DNA of 64,000 bases, from the NCBI GenBank assembly GCA_964017195.1, contig OZ024897.1:8073951-8137950 (forward strand), in the 5' to 3' direction. Numbering within the stretch: the first letter of the stretch is position 1; every line of letters starts with the position of its first letter. Position numbers and translations under genes: made by a program. Below, one piece after another: positions 24,977 to 37,609 of the stretch. This DNA comes from Siderastrea radians. Lineage: Eukaryota; Cnidaria; Anthozoa; Scleractinia; Rhizangiidae. Under the pieces are notes generated by a model, which ran no database searches, was not told the origin of the DNA, and saw only the letters and a program-made list of their open reading frames with translations.

Positions 24977-25621
24977 TGACAAACTATTTGTTTATAGGTC
25001 ATATGACACAATCACGAAATGAAATTGGAGGTAATTTAGTTAATACCTTTTTACTTAATCTGATTGCAAATTTTCATTACAATTTATGACATCACAATTT
25101 ACTTAAAACACGCGAGAATACGAAACACCTATTTTTGGAATTCTTTGTGCGGCTAGGGTGAGGATACACTTTCTTTAAGCGATGAGGATTATTTCGATGC
25201 TTTAGGGCAAAATGCTTGAATTACACGAGTAAGAGGTACACGCGTAATCTCTAAACAAGTGACTTGTGTGAGAGCGCGAAGCGCTATAACTGCAAAACGA
25301 GTTCTTCAGTTATTCCACGATAACCAGCTGTCATTTCGGTGTTAGAGCCCACGTCCTCTGTAACCCGCGTTCTCAATTTTACACGAGCGACTTGAAGCAA
25401 GGTTAAGAGAATGAAGAAATGAATGGCCACCAGAAGGGCAAGGTTTTTACCTGTGGCATATCTACAGAGTTCATGTTATCCACTGTCTCCAGTTCAAATT
25501 GGAATCTAGAAATGCTGCGCTCTGACTGGCCAACCGTGCTGCACTTACAAAATAGAGAGCGTTTCTGGGGGGGGGGGGGGGTCTGTGTTTCCACGGGAAA
25601 GGCAGTTTGAGTAGCTTGCGT

Positions 25622-25667
25622 GCGGACGTCTCCTATTTCCTTTGCAAAGGAAACATGAGACGTCTGC
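25622..25667 (+). repeat. 46-bp near-perfect palindrome (unit 1)
   Basis: GCGGACGTCTC ... GAGACGTCTGC around a TTTCCTTTGCAAAGGAAA centre. Also present in unit 2 at about 39631-39676. Probably the end of a fold-back repeat. Confidence 0.6.
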
Positions 25668-26004
25668 AGACTGCCAGCATACTACGCTGGATAGTGCATA
25701 TATTCTGCAGTCGCTATCACGCTTGACTTTTCTTTACCTATGTAGTAAGATTCACGTAACTCAGGAAAGCCGCCCGAGGGGAAAAGGAAGCGCTTGTCTA
25801 GAAATTGAGTCCCTTTATTCTCGCGCTATGATCTATGTGACAGAAGCGCTTGCTACGCAGGCTAGACTTCTACTCGGTGTTTATATACAAATGCAGTTAT
25901 GAATTTTGCAACCTATTGCCATACTATGAAATTTGAAGCACTTTTGCAATTTCTGCAAATTAAAGAAATTACAGTGTAAAAGCGTGTTGAGAGCCCATCA
26001 AAAT

Positions 26005-26116
26005 CACAGGTAGCCCAAGCTCTATGGGAGATATATAGACCGTGTGACCTTTGTTCTGCGTTGTGTGAGTGTTGTAATATCAGCGTAACGGCGGCCGTTG
26101 CGTAACAGTGAAATTA
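26005..26116. other. Spacer between duplication units
   Basis: 112 bp joining the end of unit 1 to the start of unit 2. It resembles neither the left flank (before 13390) nor the right flank (after 39830). No feature recognised. Confidence 0.6.
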
Positions 26117-26870
26117 TAAGCTGAATAAGGAAACATCTAATAGAAAACACTGTGAATGCAAAATGCATTTCTGTCTCATCCAAAGTCTAAAGAAAGCTAG
26201 GAAAACTACATGACTTGACATAGTTTAAGGGAAATTGAGGGGGGTTGCTCTTCAGCTTCTCCGAATTCTCGGCCACTTAAGTCACTTAAGCTACTAAAAA
26301 CAGGAAATTTGTCGAAATGAGGGTGCTTTGTGGGACGTCGTGTTGATGAGGGAATCAACTTTTTTTTAGCTTCCCTAACTTTTTACGATGGTTTCCAATG
26401 TAAGGTTATATCTACAATAGAAACAAATTCAGGGTAAATGAGATAGGTTTGGACACTCAGAAATGAATTGGAAAACTTCCCAAAAGAAATCAATCAGTAA
26501 CCTCTCTGCACAATTTGAAGTATATTTCCTGAGCGAAAAAACAACTCCAATGATTTCAAGAACGTTCACTAAAAAACGATATTGACCAGTCACGCTGGGA
26601 AAGTGACGACGTTATTACATGGTCACGCTTCACGCATCGCTGGTGGTATCGGGAGCTAGTGTTCTCAAAACATCGTATTTCTTCCGGAAACTGTAGTTAC
26701 GAAAGCGGAAAACAAATCCGGAAAACATTGGCTAATATTCCCGCAGAAAAGGCTTCAAGTACATAAATCACGTCTTAACCATGTTTTTAACTTTTAAAAT
26801 TTCTGATTAAAAACAGCAAAAACAAGATACAAAGGCTTCATTACACTCGGATATATCAGAGGTATTTTAG

Positions 26871-27012
26871 GGGCAGTAGGCTACCAGATCCGCTTAGGGA
26901 GCTAGTCGAGCGAAAAAAAGCGCGCGTCACGTTTCCACGCAGGAGGCGATTTTCGCGCTCGCTTGCGTGTTCTTTTCGTTCGACTATCCCTGAGTGGAAA
27001 GAGAGACTGCCC
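26871..27012 (+). mobile_element. Fold-back MITE (unit 2)
   Basis: Unit 2 copy of the element at 14565-14706, with the same inverted ends. Confidence 0.5.
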
Positions 27013-28183
27013 GTAGTCTAAGCCGCTAAAGACACGTTGAACCAAGAGGTTTAAGAAGGTCAACTTTGACTAAGTAGTTGCATGCCGTAGGAGGATCAGT
27101 CAAAACGTTACGAGAATGGCCTCAAAAATAGCCTCTTTGGGATTTTTCTTTTGCCATAAGAATGATCGAACCTCTTGCGTCAATTTCCGTTACTCCCGGA
27201 ATTGCCTAAATCCAAAACTAGGCCACTTAATAACCCTAATATCCGACAGTCCGTGAGATATTGAAGACCAAAGGACTACATTGCTCGATAGCTTTACTGA
27301 AGGGTCACATGTAACGATTTCGTCCACAGACCCAAAAGTTAGAACTAGTCTCTAAAGTACTAGTTAACATACACCATCAAAACTCACTAAAGCCTCTATT
27401 CAGTGAAAGCAAAAGGTTAATACACAAACAAAATTTATTTGAATAGTCACACCCGGGGTCACACTTGAGAACCCCATCGAGACACTCAAAAGTTTAAAAG
27501 CACGTATACATTAAGATTTAACTCCAGTGAAGGTCACGACCTATATTATTTCCTTTCCTGAGAGATCACAAGGCTAGGGGGCTTTTTGAAATTTCGAGTG
27601 GGGTTGTCACGTATAGTTCGAAACCGACCAAATTACAAAAGGGCAAAAGTGTTAACTCGATTCATGATCAATATGTTTATACTAAATCCTATAAAACGAC
27701 AATCATTGGGGCATAGAATGTACAGGCAGAGGCTTATCAGTGGAAAAAGGTGGGGGGTGGGCAATGAAATCGATTTCCTAAGAGGTGAAGGGGATGAGGG
27801 ACGGGGAGGGTCTCATTGACTCTCTTCACTTATCTTTCAGACTAATCTGAAACAGACAGAAGACTGAAAAGTTCTTTTAAAGGAAACAGACCCTTCGAGG
27901 CTGCAAATTCCGATCATTATAGAATACAAAGGCAGAAATTTATTACCCTTAGTCAAGGCCATAGCTCCTGGTACAGCCCAGTCCCCTTCCGTCCGTCATG
28001 CTTCAAAGTCAGTGTGATATCTTATACGTGATCACTTCTACTGACTGTCAATTACATTTGCCGCATTTGATTGACAGAGGAAATGAGCAAGATGACCAAT
28101 TCGGACGTCAGCTCGGACCATGGATTAGCAAAACGTGGAGTGTGTAAGTCACGTACCTTCTGGACCATCAAGGTCATCAAGCA

Positions 28184-28191
28184 TATAAATT
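28184..28191 (+). promoter_or_regulatory. TATA-like box of DAO3
   Basis: Copy of the DAO2 TATA-like box, TATAAATT, about 97 bp upstream of the DAO3 ATG, again bracketed by two AAGGTCA motifs. Confidence 0.45.
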
Positions 28192-28280
28192 AAGGGTGGA
28201 AAAAGGTCATAATCAGTTGTGAACTGCCTGCAGTCCTACTTAATAAGTCAAAAGCACTTTGGGCAAGGGAGAAAACGACT

Positions 28281-31200
28281 ATGCCGGTGCCATTTCAAGA
28301 AATGGGACTCCCGAGAAATTCTCGCGCCACAAAGGTAAATTTAATTATCAAAGTTTAAAAATTTTGGATAACAACATTGGCTGGGATAATTGTTTCATGA
28401 TCTTTTCAGATCAGTAGCAGAAAGCTTTTACACATTGGTTTCGACAGCATGCATACAGTGAAATTTATAAACTGCTTCTCTTCAGCATTGGAAAAGAGGA
28501 CAAATTAACACCATCTTACTACCCTCAGCATTTTCGGTTCGCTTTAATTTCCCCAGCAATATGGCAATTTATTTACACACCTTGTTTATCACATGTTTCT
28601 GTGCTAAGATCAAATGCAGCATTTATATTTAGTAGAAATCCCTACAACAATTAAAGATACTGTTTTCTCAAGTGTTTCAAAGAACGATCCATTTGTATCC
28701 CTAGACATATGGCTGAAACATCATTTTACTCTAAGAAGAAGACTAAAGACACGAACTACTAAAATACTTTGATTTCAAAGCTCCAGCTCACCCAGTTTCT
28801 CTTGAATGCTAATACCGTATTTACTCGATTAAGCGTCGCCATCAATTAAGCGCCGCATATGAGAGAAAAAATATTAAAGAGCGTCGCCCTCGAATAAGTG
28901 CCGCATTCATTCACAACAGTGCGGCACCTAATCGAAGCAACACCAGACTGAATCAGTGTTGGAGGAGCCAAACTTATAAACAAGTACGGTACAAGTCAAT
29001 GTAAACCAGCCTCCGAAATTTGTTTTCACGTATTATCACGTTTTTCAGTTCGAAGTGGTTATATTTCATTATTTTTTCTTTGTTAACATTTGATTGTTAT
29101 CGTTTACGAATATTATGATTTTTAAAGAGTGCCGCCTTCAAGTAAGCGCCGTCCCCGAATAAGCGCCGCATTTGAAACACTAAAAATTTAAAGAGCGCCG
29201 CGGCAATTACTCGGGTAAATACGGTATCTACCTGGAGTAATTCTTGTATTAAACTCCGCTTGGGAAAAAATTACTTTTTGGTTTAGTTCAGTTCAGTTTA
29301 GTTATTATTCGGATTTCATTGTGCTGAAAAACTAGGTTTTATTTGGCGAAATGTCACCTTAAACTTTCATAACATGGTAAACTGAACTAATTCCTTGTAA
29401 TGTAGTTTTATTTTCGGAGCGGACAAATACATCATTCAGAGGGTCTTTAGAGTGTGAAATGCGGCCAGCTAGCATTTTCAGAAAGCCAACAGAAGCTCGA
29501 AAATTGGGCGAATGAGATTCTATTCTCTAAAATTTTCTGGACTTTAATTTTTAGCTAAACAATCCGGACAGAATCCTAACAGATTTTATCTTTCACAAAT
29601 AGCCATTTAAAGGGCCTTGGTTTCTCGAAAGTCCCTGTACATGTAAGGTTTCGCGCCCAGGGCTATTTGATTTTAAAATTAAAATCTATAGAATGGTGGT
29701 GTAGCTTTTTGCCTGCAAATCACCTCGACTTGTTTCGCCAGCTTAGAATTTTAATTCTTGGCTGAAAACCAACAAAATTTGAATCTTTAAGGTAAATTTT
29801 AGGCTCATAAAATAACTTTCCGGACCCGAAAAGTTATCGGGACTTTCGAGAAACGGGCCCCTTGAAACAGTCAGAGAAAAAGGAAAGAGCCGTATTGTGG
29901 TATTTAGGTATTCTGTATAAAAATTCTCGTTGGGTGCCCCTGACATTCAATCCAAATTAAACCTGTATGTACCGGTTGAAAGAAAAGTATAGGAGAAATC
30001 TATTCTTTGCATAAAACACGCTAATAAATAAAGATGCACTCAAACAGGTAAATCAAACCGAAATAAGTAAGTACATTTCTTTTACAGCTGTTGCGTTATT
30101 ATGCTAAGGTTATTTACGAGTAAAACAGATTCTTTGGGAGGATCACAACTTTCAGTGACCTTCAAAAGAGCTACTGCCCTAAAAGCACTGCAAACACCGT
30201 CTGGAACACTAAAAGAAGTAGTCACTGAATGTACTGAAACAAAGTATTAGTCACTGAAAGTACTGATTGCACAAAAAAAACGCCAGCACTCAGGTTATAC
30301 TTTAAGGTTTCAGTCATAGTCTCTTTTTAGTTAATTTAAGGTATCAGAAAGTGGAAAAATTGCCATTTTTCATAATTTGACTTTTTTAAATAGTTAGATA
30401 AATTTCCATACGATCTTTCATTTAAAAAAAACTGCATAAAAAAATGTTATATCTGCCGATAGTAATTGCGCGTAAAAGATTTTTTGCATGTTAATTACTT
30501 AATTGAGCGTTGACAGGTTCTGTCATATGGAATTAGCACAAATGCGAAGTTGACACGCGATCGATGCGCTTTGGTGATGCCTGGCAAAAGAAAGAGATCT
30601 TGTCCGTTTTCTTCGTCAAAACGGAGGCGAAAGAAAGCTAAGAAAAGTTTCAACCAAGAATGTGCAGCCATTTTAGCTGCAAGCGACAGAGGGTCGTATT
30701 ACAGCCAGCGGGAATGGCTCGAAGAAGTGGAAGACCATGTAAACAATAGAGAAGTGAGCGAGCAGACGGTCGACCAGCTAAATGAATCCGTGGAGGTTTT
30801 CCGCGTTTTATTTTGTCTTCCACGCTGATTTCCAGTGAAGAAGCAAAATGACTCTCATCGTAACTAAAAGAAAGTAAATCATTATTAGGGACTGAATAAA
30901 AGTAGCCGCCAGCACGTGGCACGGTTTGTAATCCGGCGGACCATGATTGTTTATATTACCGGACTAGTCTTTCGTAGAATAAAAGAAACACCGGTGAAAA
31001 ATCTTTTCTTCCTTACCCAGCTATTGTCATTTCTTCTAGCATCTTTTCCTTTGCATCGACATCGGAAGTCAAACTCTCGATGACGGCGCCCGCTCGCTCA
31101 TCTGCCGCGTTTGTTTTTGTTCGCTTGGACGTTCTCGGCGACTTTCTGCGGACCTTGGGCATCGTTAATTGTCCTGGTCAGAATTTCGAAAATTAGTCAC

Positions 31201-34200
31201 GATTGTACGTTAACTCCTATGTCGAAATTTGAACGCCGTTATGGTAAATCAAACGATAATTTTGCGTTTACTAACCTGAAAGTTTTGGCTTCGCACGTGC
31301 AGAAAGCGGTGTATTCAGGAGAATTATTTGCCGCCTTCGCGGCAGTTTGTGCCTGTTCCATGTTAACTGTCATAGTCCCATTGTTAGAGAAAATTGATTC
31401 CTCTGCGGTGTCTCCTGAGGTGTTATAATCCCGAGTATAATCTCATTACTCTTGGACGCAGCCGAAATTATATTTTCCCTGTTTTTCGAAAGTAAAAAAT
31501 AGGCGAGTTGAACGTGCATTTTGAATTCCAAGTCAGCAGCCCCTGGACCAAATTGGCTGAAATTTGGAGAGACTGTTGTCAGATAATTTTCCCACAATAC
31601 TGTGTCGGCGAATTCTTTTTATTCCTCTCATTAAAAAGTTATGACTTTTTTCCGCAGGCAGTTCTATTTTTTTCTCTTTTCTAACTTTATCTTGTAGGAA
31701 AAAAATAACAAACGCACGTGTCAAAAATCTGAGACACAGTTTTGGAGGTCAATGTGTGAAGAAACGAATGCCATGTTAATCGTTTTCTCCCGGCTAATTT
31801 TAGCGGGCGTATAACTTGATTTATGCAGACATGCAGTTTTGTAGACATATTCACATTTTTGAAACACGGTGAATTTTAACCGTTTAAAATAGAATTTGTT
31901 ATAATCTGTAATTATTAAGCTTTCAAAAAATGTATGGTTTATAGGGGTTTTTGTTAAAACAACGAGCGCTAAAGCGGACCGCGCGCGGACAGTAAAATGG
32001 GTTATACTGATACCTTAACTGCTGTTGATCCGTATTGTATTGTGTCTTCATGACAACCGGATCAAAATAGATGTATATATTAGCATAATCATTTCCTTGT
32101 TTAAAAAAAAAACCTTCGGTACAACCCACGTCAAATCGAGCTATTACTGTACTTTATAAAAATATACGATCACTCTTTAGTAGAACGCTTAATGAGCGTT
32201 ATTTTCTGAGTTCTTATTTAGACTTTTCTTTTTTGACAAAGTTTAACAGAATTCGCGTATCTCTGTTATCTCCTCTCCGCAATTGCCATATTCTCCCGCC
32301 TTAACCAACTTTTTTTTTCTCACGGCTAGCCATTACTTCTGCGGTAGTCCAAATGCTACCGAAACGAGCTCAAAAACAGAAAATTTCTCCAGGATTTAAT
32401 TGTATAGCTATTTAAAACGACAAGACATCTTTGATGGAATAATTTCGAAAACTGCGTAGTTTGGGTATCGCCGAAGGGGTATTTGCCTTAAAGCAATTTT
32501 TCTCGTGTGGGCCTTGACGTAATAGATAGACTCACTTATAATAGTCCTGCGAATCTTTAAATAGGTATGAAAGGAAATTATTTCTCGGCTTGTTGTCTTA
32601 CAGTTACGCAAAATGATATCGCAATTATCGTCTTTTATTTTTTCCAATATAGAAACCAGCCCGCGTTCCTCGCGTGTTGGTGATTGGCGGAGGAGTTGTT
32701 GGAATGACGTCAGCATTGCAGCTTTTGGAGAAAGGATACAAAGTCACAGTATTAGCAAAAGAGTTCGCCTCCCCAGTCGCCTCTGGTAAATGCATCACCT
32801 CCGAGATCGCCGGCGCTTTGTGGGAATGGCCTCCAGCGGTATGCGGACGACACATAGATGAAAAGTCACTGGAAAGGTCCAAGGTGTGGTGCATGGACAG
32901 CTATGCCAAGTTCATGGAGTTGGCCATGAAACCAAAAGAAACTGGGGCCTACCTGAGGCAATCTGTGTTCTACTTCAAGGAAAAGGTATTGTTTATTTTC
33001 TACATACGTCTTTTAGAATTCAGTTTACACGTACGAGATGGCAAATATGGTACAGGTATAGCTTCTGAGTTTTACAATGTGCTAATCTTGTATTGTTGAC
33101 CTTACAACTCAATGATATGAACTACAATGTCTTTTCCAAGGTTGAAGATCTCCCAGCACAGTTGGAAAAGATGAACGAACTTTGTCATTTGCCAGGATTT
33201 CGTCACGACGCCAAACTCATCAAAGAAACTGGTAAGTTTGACAAGTTTTGTTTTTTAAAGACATTGAACGCTTCCCTCTTGTGTTTTGTTCAAATTTGTC
33301 TCGTTGGTTAATTTCTGTTCTTTTTCAATCCAATTTGCTCAATGTTCAGTGACATGTTAAGGAAACCTATCGACAAGTCATTTAGCTCATGCGCGCTTTC
33401 TCAGGAAATCTTACTGCCATAAATTTTAATGTGGTGTTAAATTGCGTACCATTGCGAGGGCTTTACACTTAATCGATAAAAAATGTTACTGACTGCCTAA
33501 AAAGTTGTCTCTAGTTACGTGTTGTGCGTATTGTTGTGATCAGAACGAAATATTTAAATAACATTTTTCTCTTCTTTCTTTCAGCTGTGAACACAGACAC
33601 GGGTGTAGTGGACGCGTACCAACACATGGCTCCCATGGTTGATACAGTCATGTACATGCAGTGGCTTTACAAACAGTGTAAAAACAAAGGCTGTCGCTTT
33701 GTGCATGATGAAATTAAAGGACTGCTGAGAGACCAGGCAGAAGAATTGAAGAGGAAATACAAAGCTCAGCTGATCTTCAACTGCTCTGGACTCAACGCTA
33801 AAGAACTGGCAGGAGATGAAGATGTCTACCCTTTGAGAGGTACAACTAACTCCTTTACATTTCCACTTATGAGTCACAACTGCATCACGTTGCTGCAATG
33901 TCATACTCTCCTTAAGGAAGCTCATCTTTAAAGAACGTGCCTGAATTGTAACTGTAGTCTGACCATAGTGTTGTTATTGTTATTTCAGGTGTGATCGTTA
34001 AAGTAAAGAACGACGGTAGCCTGATGCCCAAGCTTAACCATTCAATGTGCATCTCTCTGATCGAGGACATTGACGAGTCTGAAACAGAAGGACAAAGCTT
34101 TGTGTTCATCCTACCGAGAGGTGAAGACAAACTATGGCTGGGTGGCATGGTACAACCCTATCAATGGGACAGAAATCTCACGCTGGATTATCCACCAATC

Positions 34201-34464
34201 AGAAGGATGTTTGAGAAAGTCAAAGAGTTCTATCCTCCCCTCCGTAACTATGGAGACGAGGATGTGGAAGAGGTGTTGGTGGGACTGCGGCCCGCTCGTA
34301 AAGGCAACGTTCGCCTGGAGTGGGATCCTGTGTGTCCATCTATTCTGCACAACTATGGACACGGGGGCTCAGGCGTGACTTTCTCATGGGGCTGTGCTAT
34401 TGAAGCCAGTGCAATGGTGGATCGTGTTCTTAAAAGGCCGCAAATTTATCTTTCAAAGTTATAA
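28281..34464 (+). CDS. D-amino-acid-oxidase-family FAD flavoenzyme, DAO3 (5 exons)
   Basis: Exons 28281-28334, 32653-32985, 33141-33231, 33585-33839, 33989-34464; same lengths and phases as DAO2, 402 aa, no frame breaks. It retains the FAD motif GGGVVG, GLRPARKG, HNYGHGGSG and the terminal SKL, so a peroxisomal flavin oxidase is expected. The only amino-acid difference from DAO2 that I found is Glu for Lys in the segment DESETEGQ. Intron 1 is 4.3 kb, longer than in DAO2 because a 1,675-bp TTAA-flanked element (30340-32014) sits in it; splice sites are unaffected. The promoter copy, including the TATA-like box at 28184, is preserved. Confidence 0.9.
28813..29226 (+). mobile_element. MITE with GCGCCGC internal repeats (unit 2, DAO3 intron 1)
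   Basis: Unit 2 copy of 16501-16913 with the same ends, so the insertion predates the duplication. Confidence 0.75.
29610..29862 (+). mobile_element. MITE, TTTCTCGAAAGTCCC termini (unit 2)
   Basis: Unit 2 copy of 17283-17526 in DAO3 intron 1. Confidence 0.65.
30340..32014 (+). mobile_element. 1,675-bp TTAA-flanked element in DAO3 intron 1, absent from unit 1
   Basis: TTAA at 30336-30339 and 32015-32018; inverted ends GGTATCAG/CTGATACC. Unit 1 keeps a single TTAA (18004-18007), proving a discrete insertion. Inside, a plus frame at 30550-30828 (start nearer 30577) encodes a basic, NLS-like N-terminus (KRRRKKAKK). A minus frame near 31050-31160 begins MPKVRRKSPRTSK. No transposase recognised, so probably non-autonomous. 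A DNA transposon of piggyBac or Kolobok type is inferred from the target site only. Confidence 0.85.
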
Positions 34465-34925
34465 AGTTAGTTTTTGAAAATTTAACTTATCGTAACAAAA
34501 ACAAGTTTGTGGAAGTTGTTTTTTTTACCTTTGAGGTTATTGAATTCCCACCTGAGGTAATCTGATTTTTCCTCTTAGAAGGTTTAAATTTCAGTAAGGT
34601 TTAGAATTTCGATCTTTCTTTATTCATCACCAGAAACGACTACATGTTGTAGAAATAATGTCAGGTCTTTCCGATCTGAGGAACGTTCGAACTTTATTTT
34701 AGACAACATAAGCGAACCGATGTGATCGGACTTTGAATAATTTATTAGCAGTTTTCATTCTGAGTAACAAAGAATCGAATTAAACTATTTCATGTATTGA
34801 TAAGGAAAAAAAGAGATTATTTACACTTGCTTAATCCGTTTAGCAGGCTGAACGAAAATATAACATTTCTATATTTATATTTATTGGACAAAAGTGATTC
34901 TCGCCTTGTAAATATCGTTTGCTTG

Positions 34926-34931
34926 AATAAA
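34926..34931 (+). terminator. Candidate polyadenylation signal of DAO3
   Basis: AATAAA about 460 bp after the DAO3 stop, the duplicate of the site at 20914. Confidence 0.4.
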
Positions 34932-35993
34932 GCTATTTTAAATTCTGAAGAGTTGTTTTTCATCTTTTTTAGCTCACAATTCAAGAGTTCCTAAGTTTTC
35001 ATTTTGTCAAAAATTACTCAGATATCTATCTAGATATCCTACAGTACTACGTATAGTTCCCTGCCTATTCCGTTTTGATTCTTTTGTCCCTAGACTTTAA
35101 GTTGGCACATGGTGAGCGCAGCACGAGTTCTCCCTCTTTCCCCCGGCCCAACACACAAACCATTCCCACGTAATTTCAAAGTAAAATGATGGCGGAGTAT
35201 AAGAAATGGCATACCCTGTAACCGAGTTACGCAAACACTTCACTTTGCATCCGGGCCAACGAAAAAGAATACTGGACAAAAATCAATTTAGTTTACGTGC
35301 GTATCAAACTTTACGTGAGTAGCTTTAACTGAATTGGGCCATATCTAATCTTGAATTTTTTACTCAGTTCTCTTCTGACTTACTGATATTTTCCCTAAAT
35401 CATCTAACCCTTTTAGCGGTTTTAGATTCAACAGCCGGAGTATAAGCAGTAAAAGATATTTTCAAAAGAACACTGCTCGAGATAGCGGACCGTGACTGTT
35501 CTTTTTACACATTTTGCCTCATATCGGGAATGTAAGTCTAACCCTAAACACACACAGGTCTCTGACCCCATTCTGTTGAAGATTCTAGTATACCTTTTAT
35601 TGTATTTTTTCAGTTTAGCCTCAGCCCGTTCAGCTTGTGCTCTTTCAGATTGTACAGCAAGTTTCATATTTTATATAAGAACCTCTTTATGAGAAAGCTA
35701 TGAACTAGAAAGGCACAAATTTTACGATGGTAGGCACGTACCCAAGACTAAAATTTGGCCAGAATTCTTCCTTCCCTATTTGCTGCGAGGAGTTGCATAA
35801 ACGAAGATTTCGATGGGATTCGAACAGTGAAAAAGTTTGAAACAGTCAGCCTTAGCCCCCCCCCTTCAGGGGGGGGGGCTAAGAAAAGTTAAAGGGGCTG
35901 CGTAAAGGGGATTTTGCTGAGTCAAAACCTTGCTAAAATTATGATCAAATGCCTTGGCTCACGCACTGAATGCTCCTGGAACACCAAGAGGAA

Positions 35994-36124
35994 CTGCCTC
36001 GTCCCCAGGCGTCCAACCTTATTATATGGTGGTGCGCGTGAGGTTGTGGGATAGGTGCACTGCTCCCACAACGCCCCGCGCTCCCTCTTTGCCCGCGCTA
36101 AACCGGCGCCTGGGGACGAGGCAG
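35994..36124 (+). mobile_element. 131-bp MITE with 10-bp target duplication (unit 2)
   Basis: Unit 2 copy of 21980-22110 with the same CCAAGAGGAA flanks; inserted before the segmental duplication. Confidence 0.8.
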
Positions 36125-37609
36125 CCAAGAGGAAGATATCAAGCGAGTTTTCGCAAGCAGAGCAAACCATAATAAGTTTTTAATTGATTTTTGCAAGACA
36201 CATGCACAGAACTTGAAAACGTTCACTGAACCCTTTCAAGTTGTAATCCATTTCCATCCCAGCCATGCGTGGCCAAAGACACTTATCAATAGTTTCATTG
36301 AATTAGTATGGTGTCTGAACGAGAAATCGACAATTATTGTTAGGTTTTCCTTCATGCAAATGTATGATATTGGCTTTTCAAAGTGTTACAAACGAGAGCA
36401 ATATCCCTGTGACACTGTACCTTTAAAGGGACTCTGTTACCAATTTTAAGTATTACTTAAAAAAGAAAAATAGATATCAAAATCAAAATGAACCAAAATT
36501 AATATAGTATAGTTTACTCGTATAGTTTTCTCACGAAACTATAAGTGTGTTTGGCTGTAGATTGCCAAATAAAAAATTGGGCCAATATTTCAAGTTCTCT
36601 CCTTGTGTCTCGGAAAAAGCGCTTAATTATTAATGGTTAATTCTCACTTTGAGAAAACCACTTGAAATCTTCCCCCAGTGTTTAGTTTTAATTTCGGCAC
36701 AATTATGACCCAGGTACGTAAAAATGCTCATGAAGTATGTATCCCCTTTAAGAACTAAAATCAGTTGGCGTCATAACATTCACTACCGGAACATGCGAAT
36801 ATGCTGGTCTTGTTTATTTGATCACATTGAGCTATTAACGCAGCAGACCAAACGATAGTAAATAACAAATCACAAATTTTTCTTTTCACGAACTTGACTG
36901 AAGTGTATGTATAACAACTACTAGAGGTGGCACAGATTACTGTTGTTTGCAAGGAGCTCTTGCTTTTTTGAAAATCTACTGAATTCTATTTGTGAGAGTT
37001 ACAGATGTTATAGAGACGATACATCAGCCAATAGCTCGTTCACTACTTATTCTATATTCACTGCATGCTATGAACTTTGCGCACATTTGTCACCGATCAG
37101 TATTCTTGAATGCAGTCGTTTCTCTTTTAAGCGCCACAAACGAGCTTCCACCATTTTCGCTCTTCACACACTTCGCGGTACTATGTAACTCAGTCCTCTT
37201 TCCCCAAGAGTGAAATCTTGCGCAGTTCTTCTTGTTGAGTGTGTGGACGAAATCGTTATGTGTGCAATTCCGATGAAAGCTTTTGATTATACCCTTTTGT
37301 ATTCTCCTGAACAAGGTTGTAAATATTACGTCTGTGGATGAAATCCTAAACTACAACCATGCGAAGGAAAGCTCTTAGAATTAAGCATTACTTTCCCGTG
37401 GCCATTCAAACCTTATCTGTTGAATGACCTTCATGAGGCGTTCTTTCTTGTCAATATGAAAACCTGGAATTTTTTCTCCAGTAAGGCGTCACACACTCTT
37501 GGTGAAGCCTGTCCTGATGGAATGCTAATTTCCCCCTTGTGCAACATGCGGAACTAAGCATGCGAAGCAAACAGGAAAACGCATCTTGATCGGCTTGCAA
37601 GCAACGCGG

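Larger units (their letters stand above)
13390..26004 (+). repeat. Segmental duplication, unit 1 (~12.6 kb)
   Basis: Near-identical, in the same order and orientation, to 26117-39830. Homology starts at ATAAGCTGAATAAGG and ends at GAGAGCCCATCAAAAT. Contents: upstream MITEs, DAO2 on plus, the disrupted F-box/LRR gene on minus, and about 0.9 kb beyond it. Private to this unit: a 384-bp TTAA element (13503-13886) and about 185 bp near 25801-25988. The 14707-15860 stretch shows no gene; a 77-codon open frame at 15269-15502 lacks an ATG start and is probably not coding. Confidence 0.95.

Noticed and set aside
23597..24982. Two separate F-box/LRR genes in unit 1 (116-aa and ~343-aa)
   Set aside because: Comparison with unit 2 shows one gene split by a single CAA to TAA change; the downstream frame has no ATG at its apparent start.
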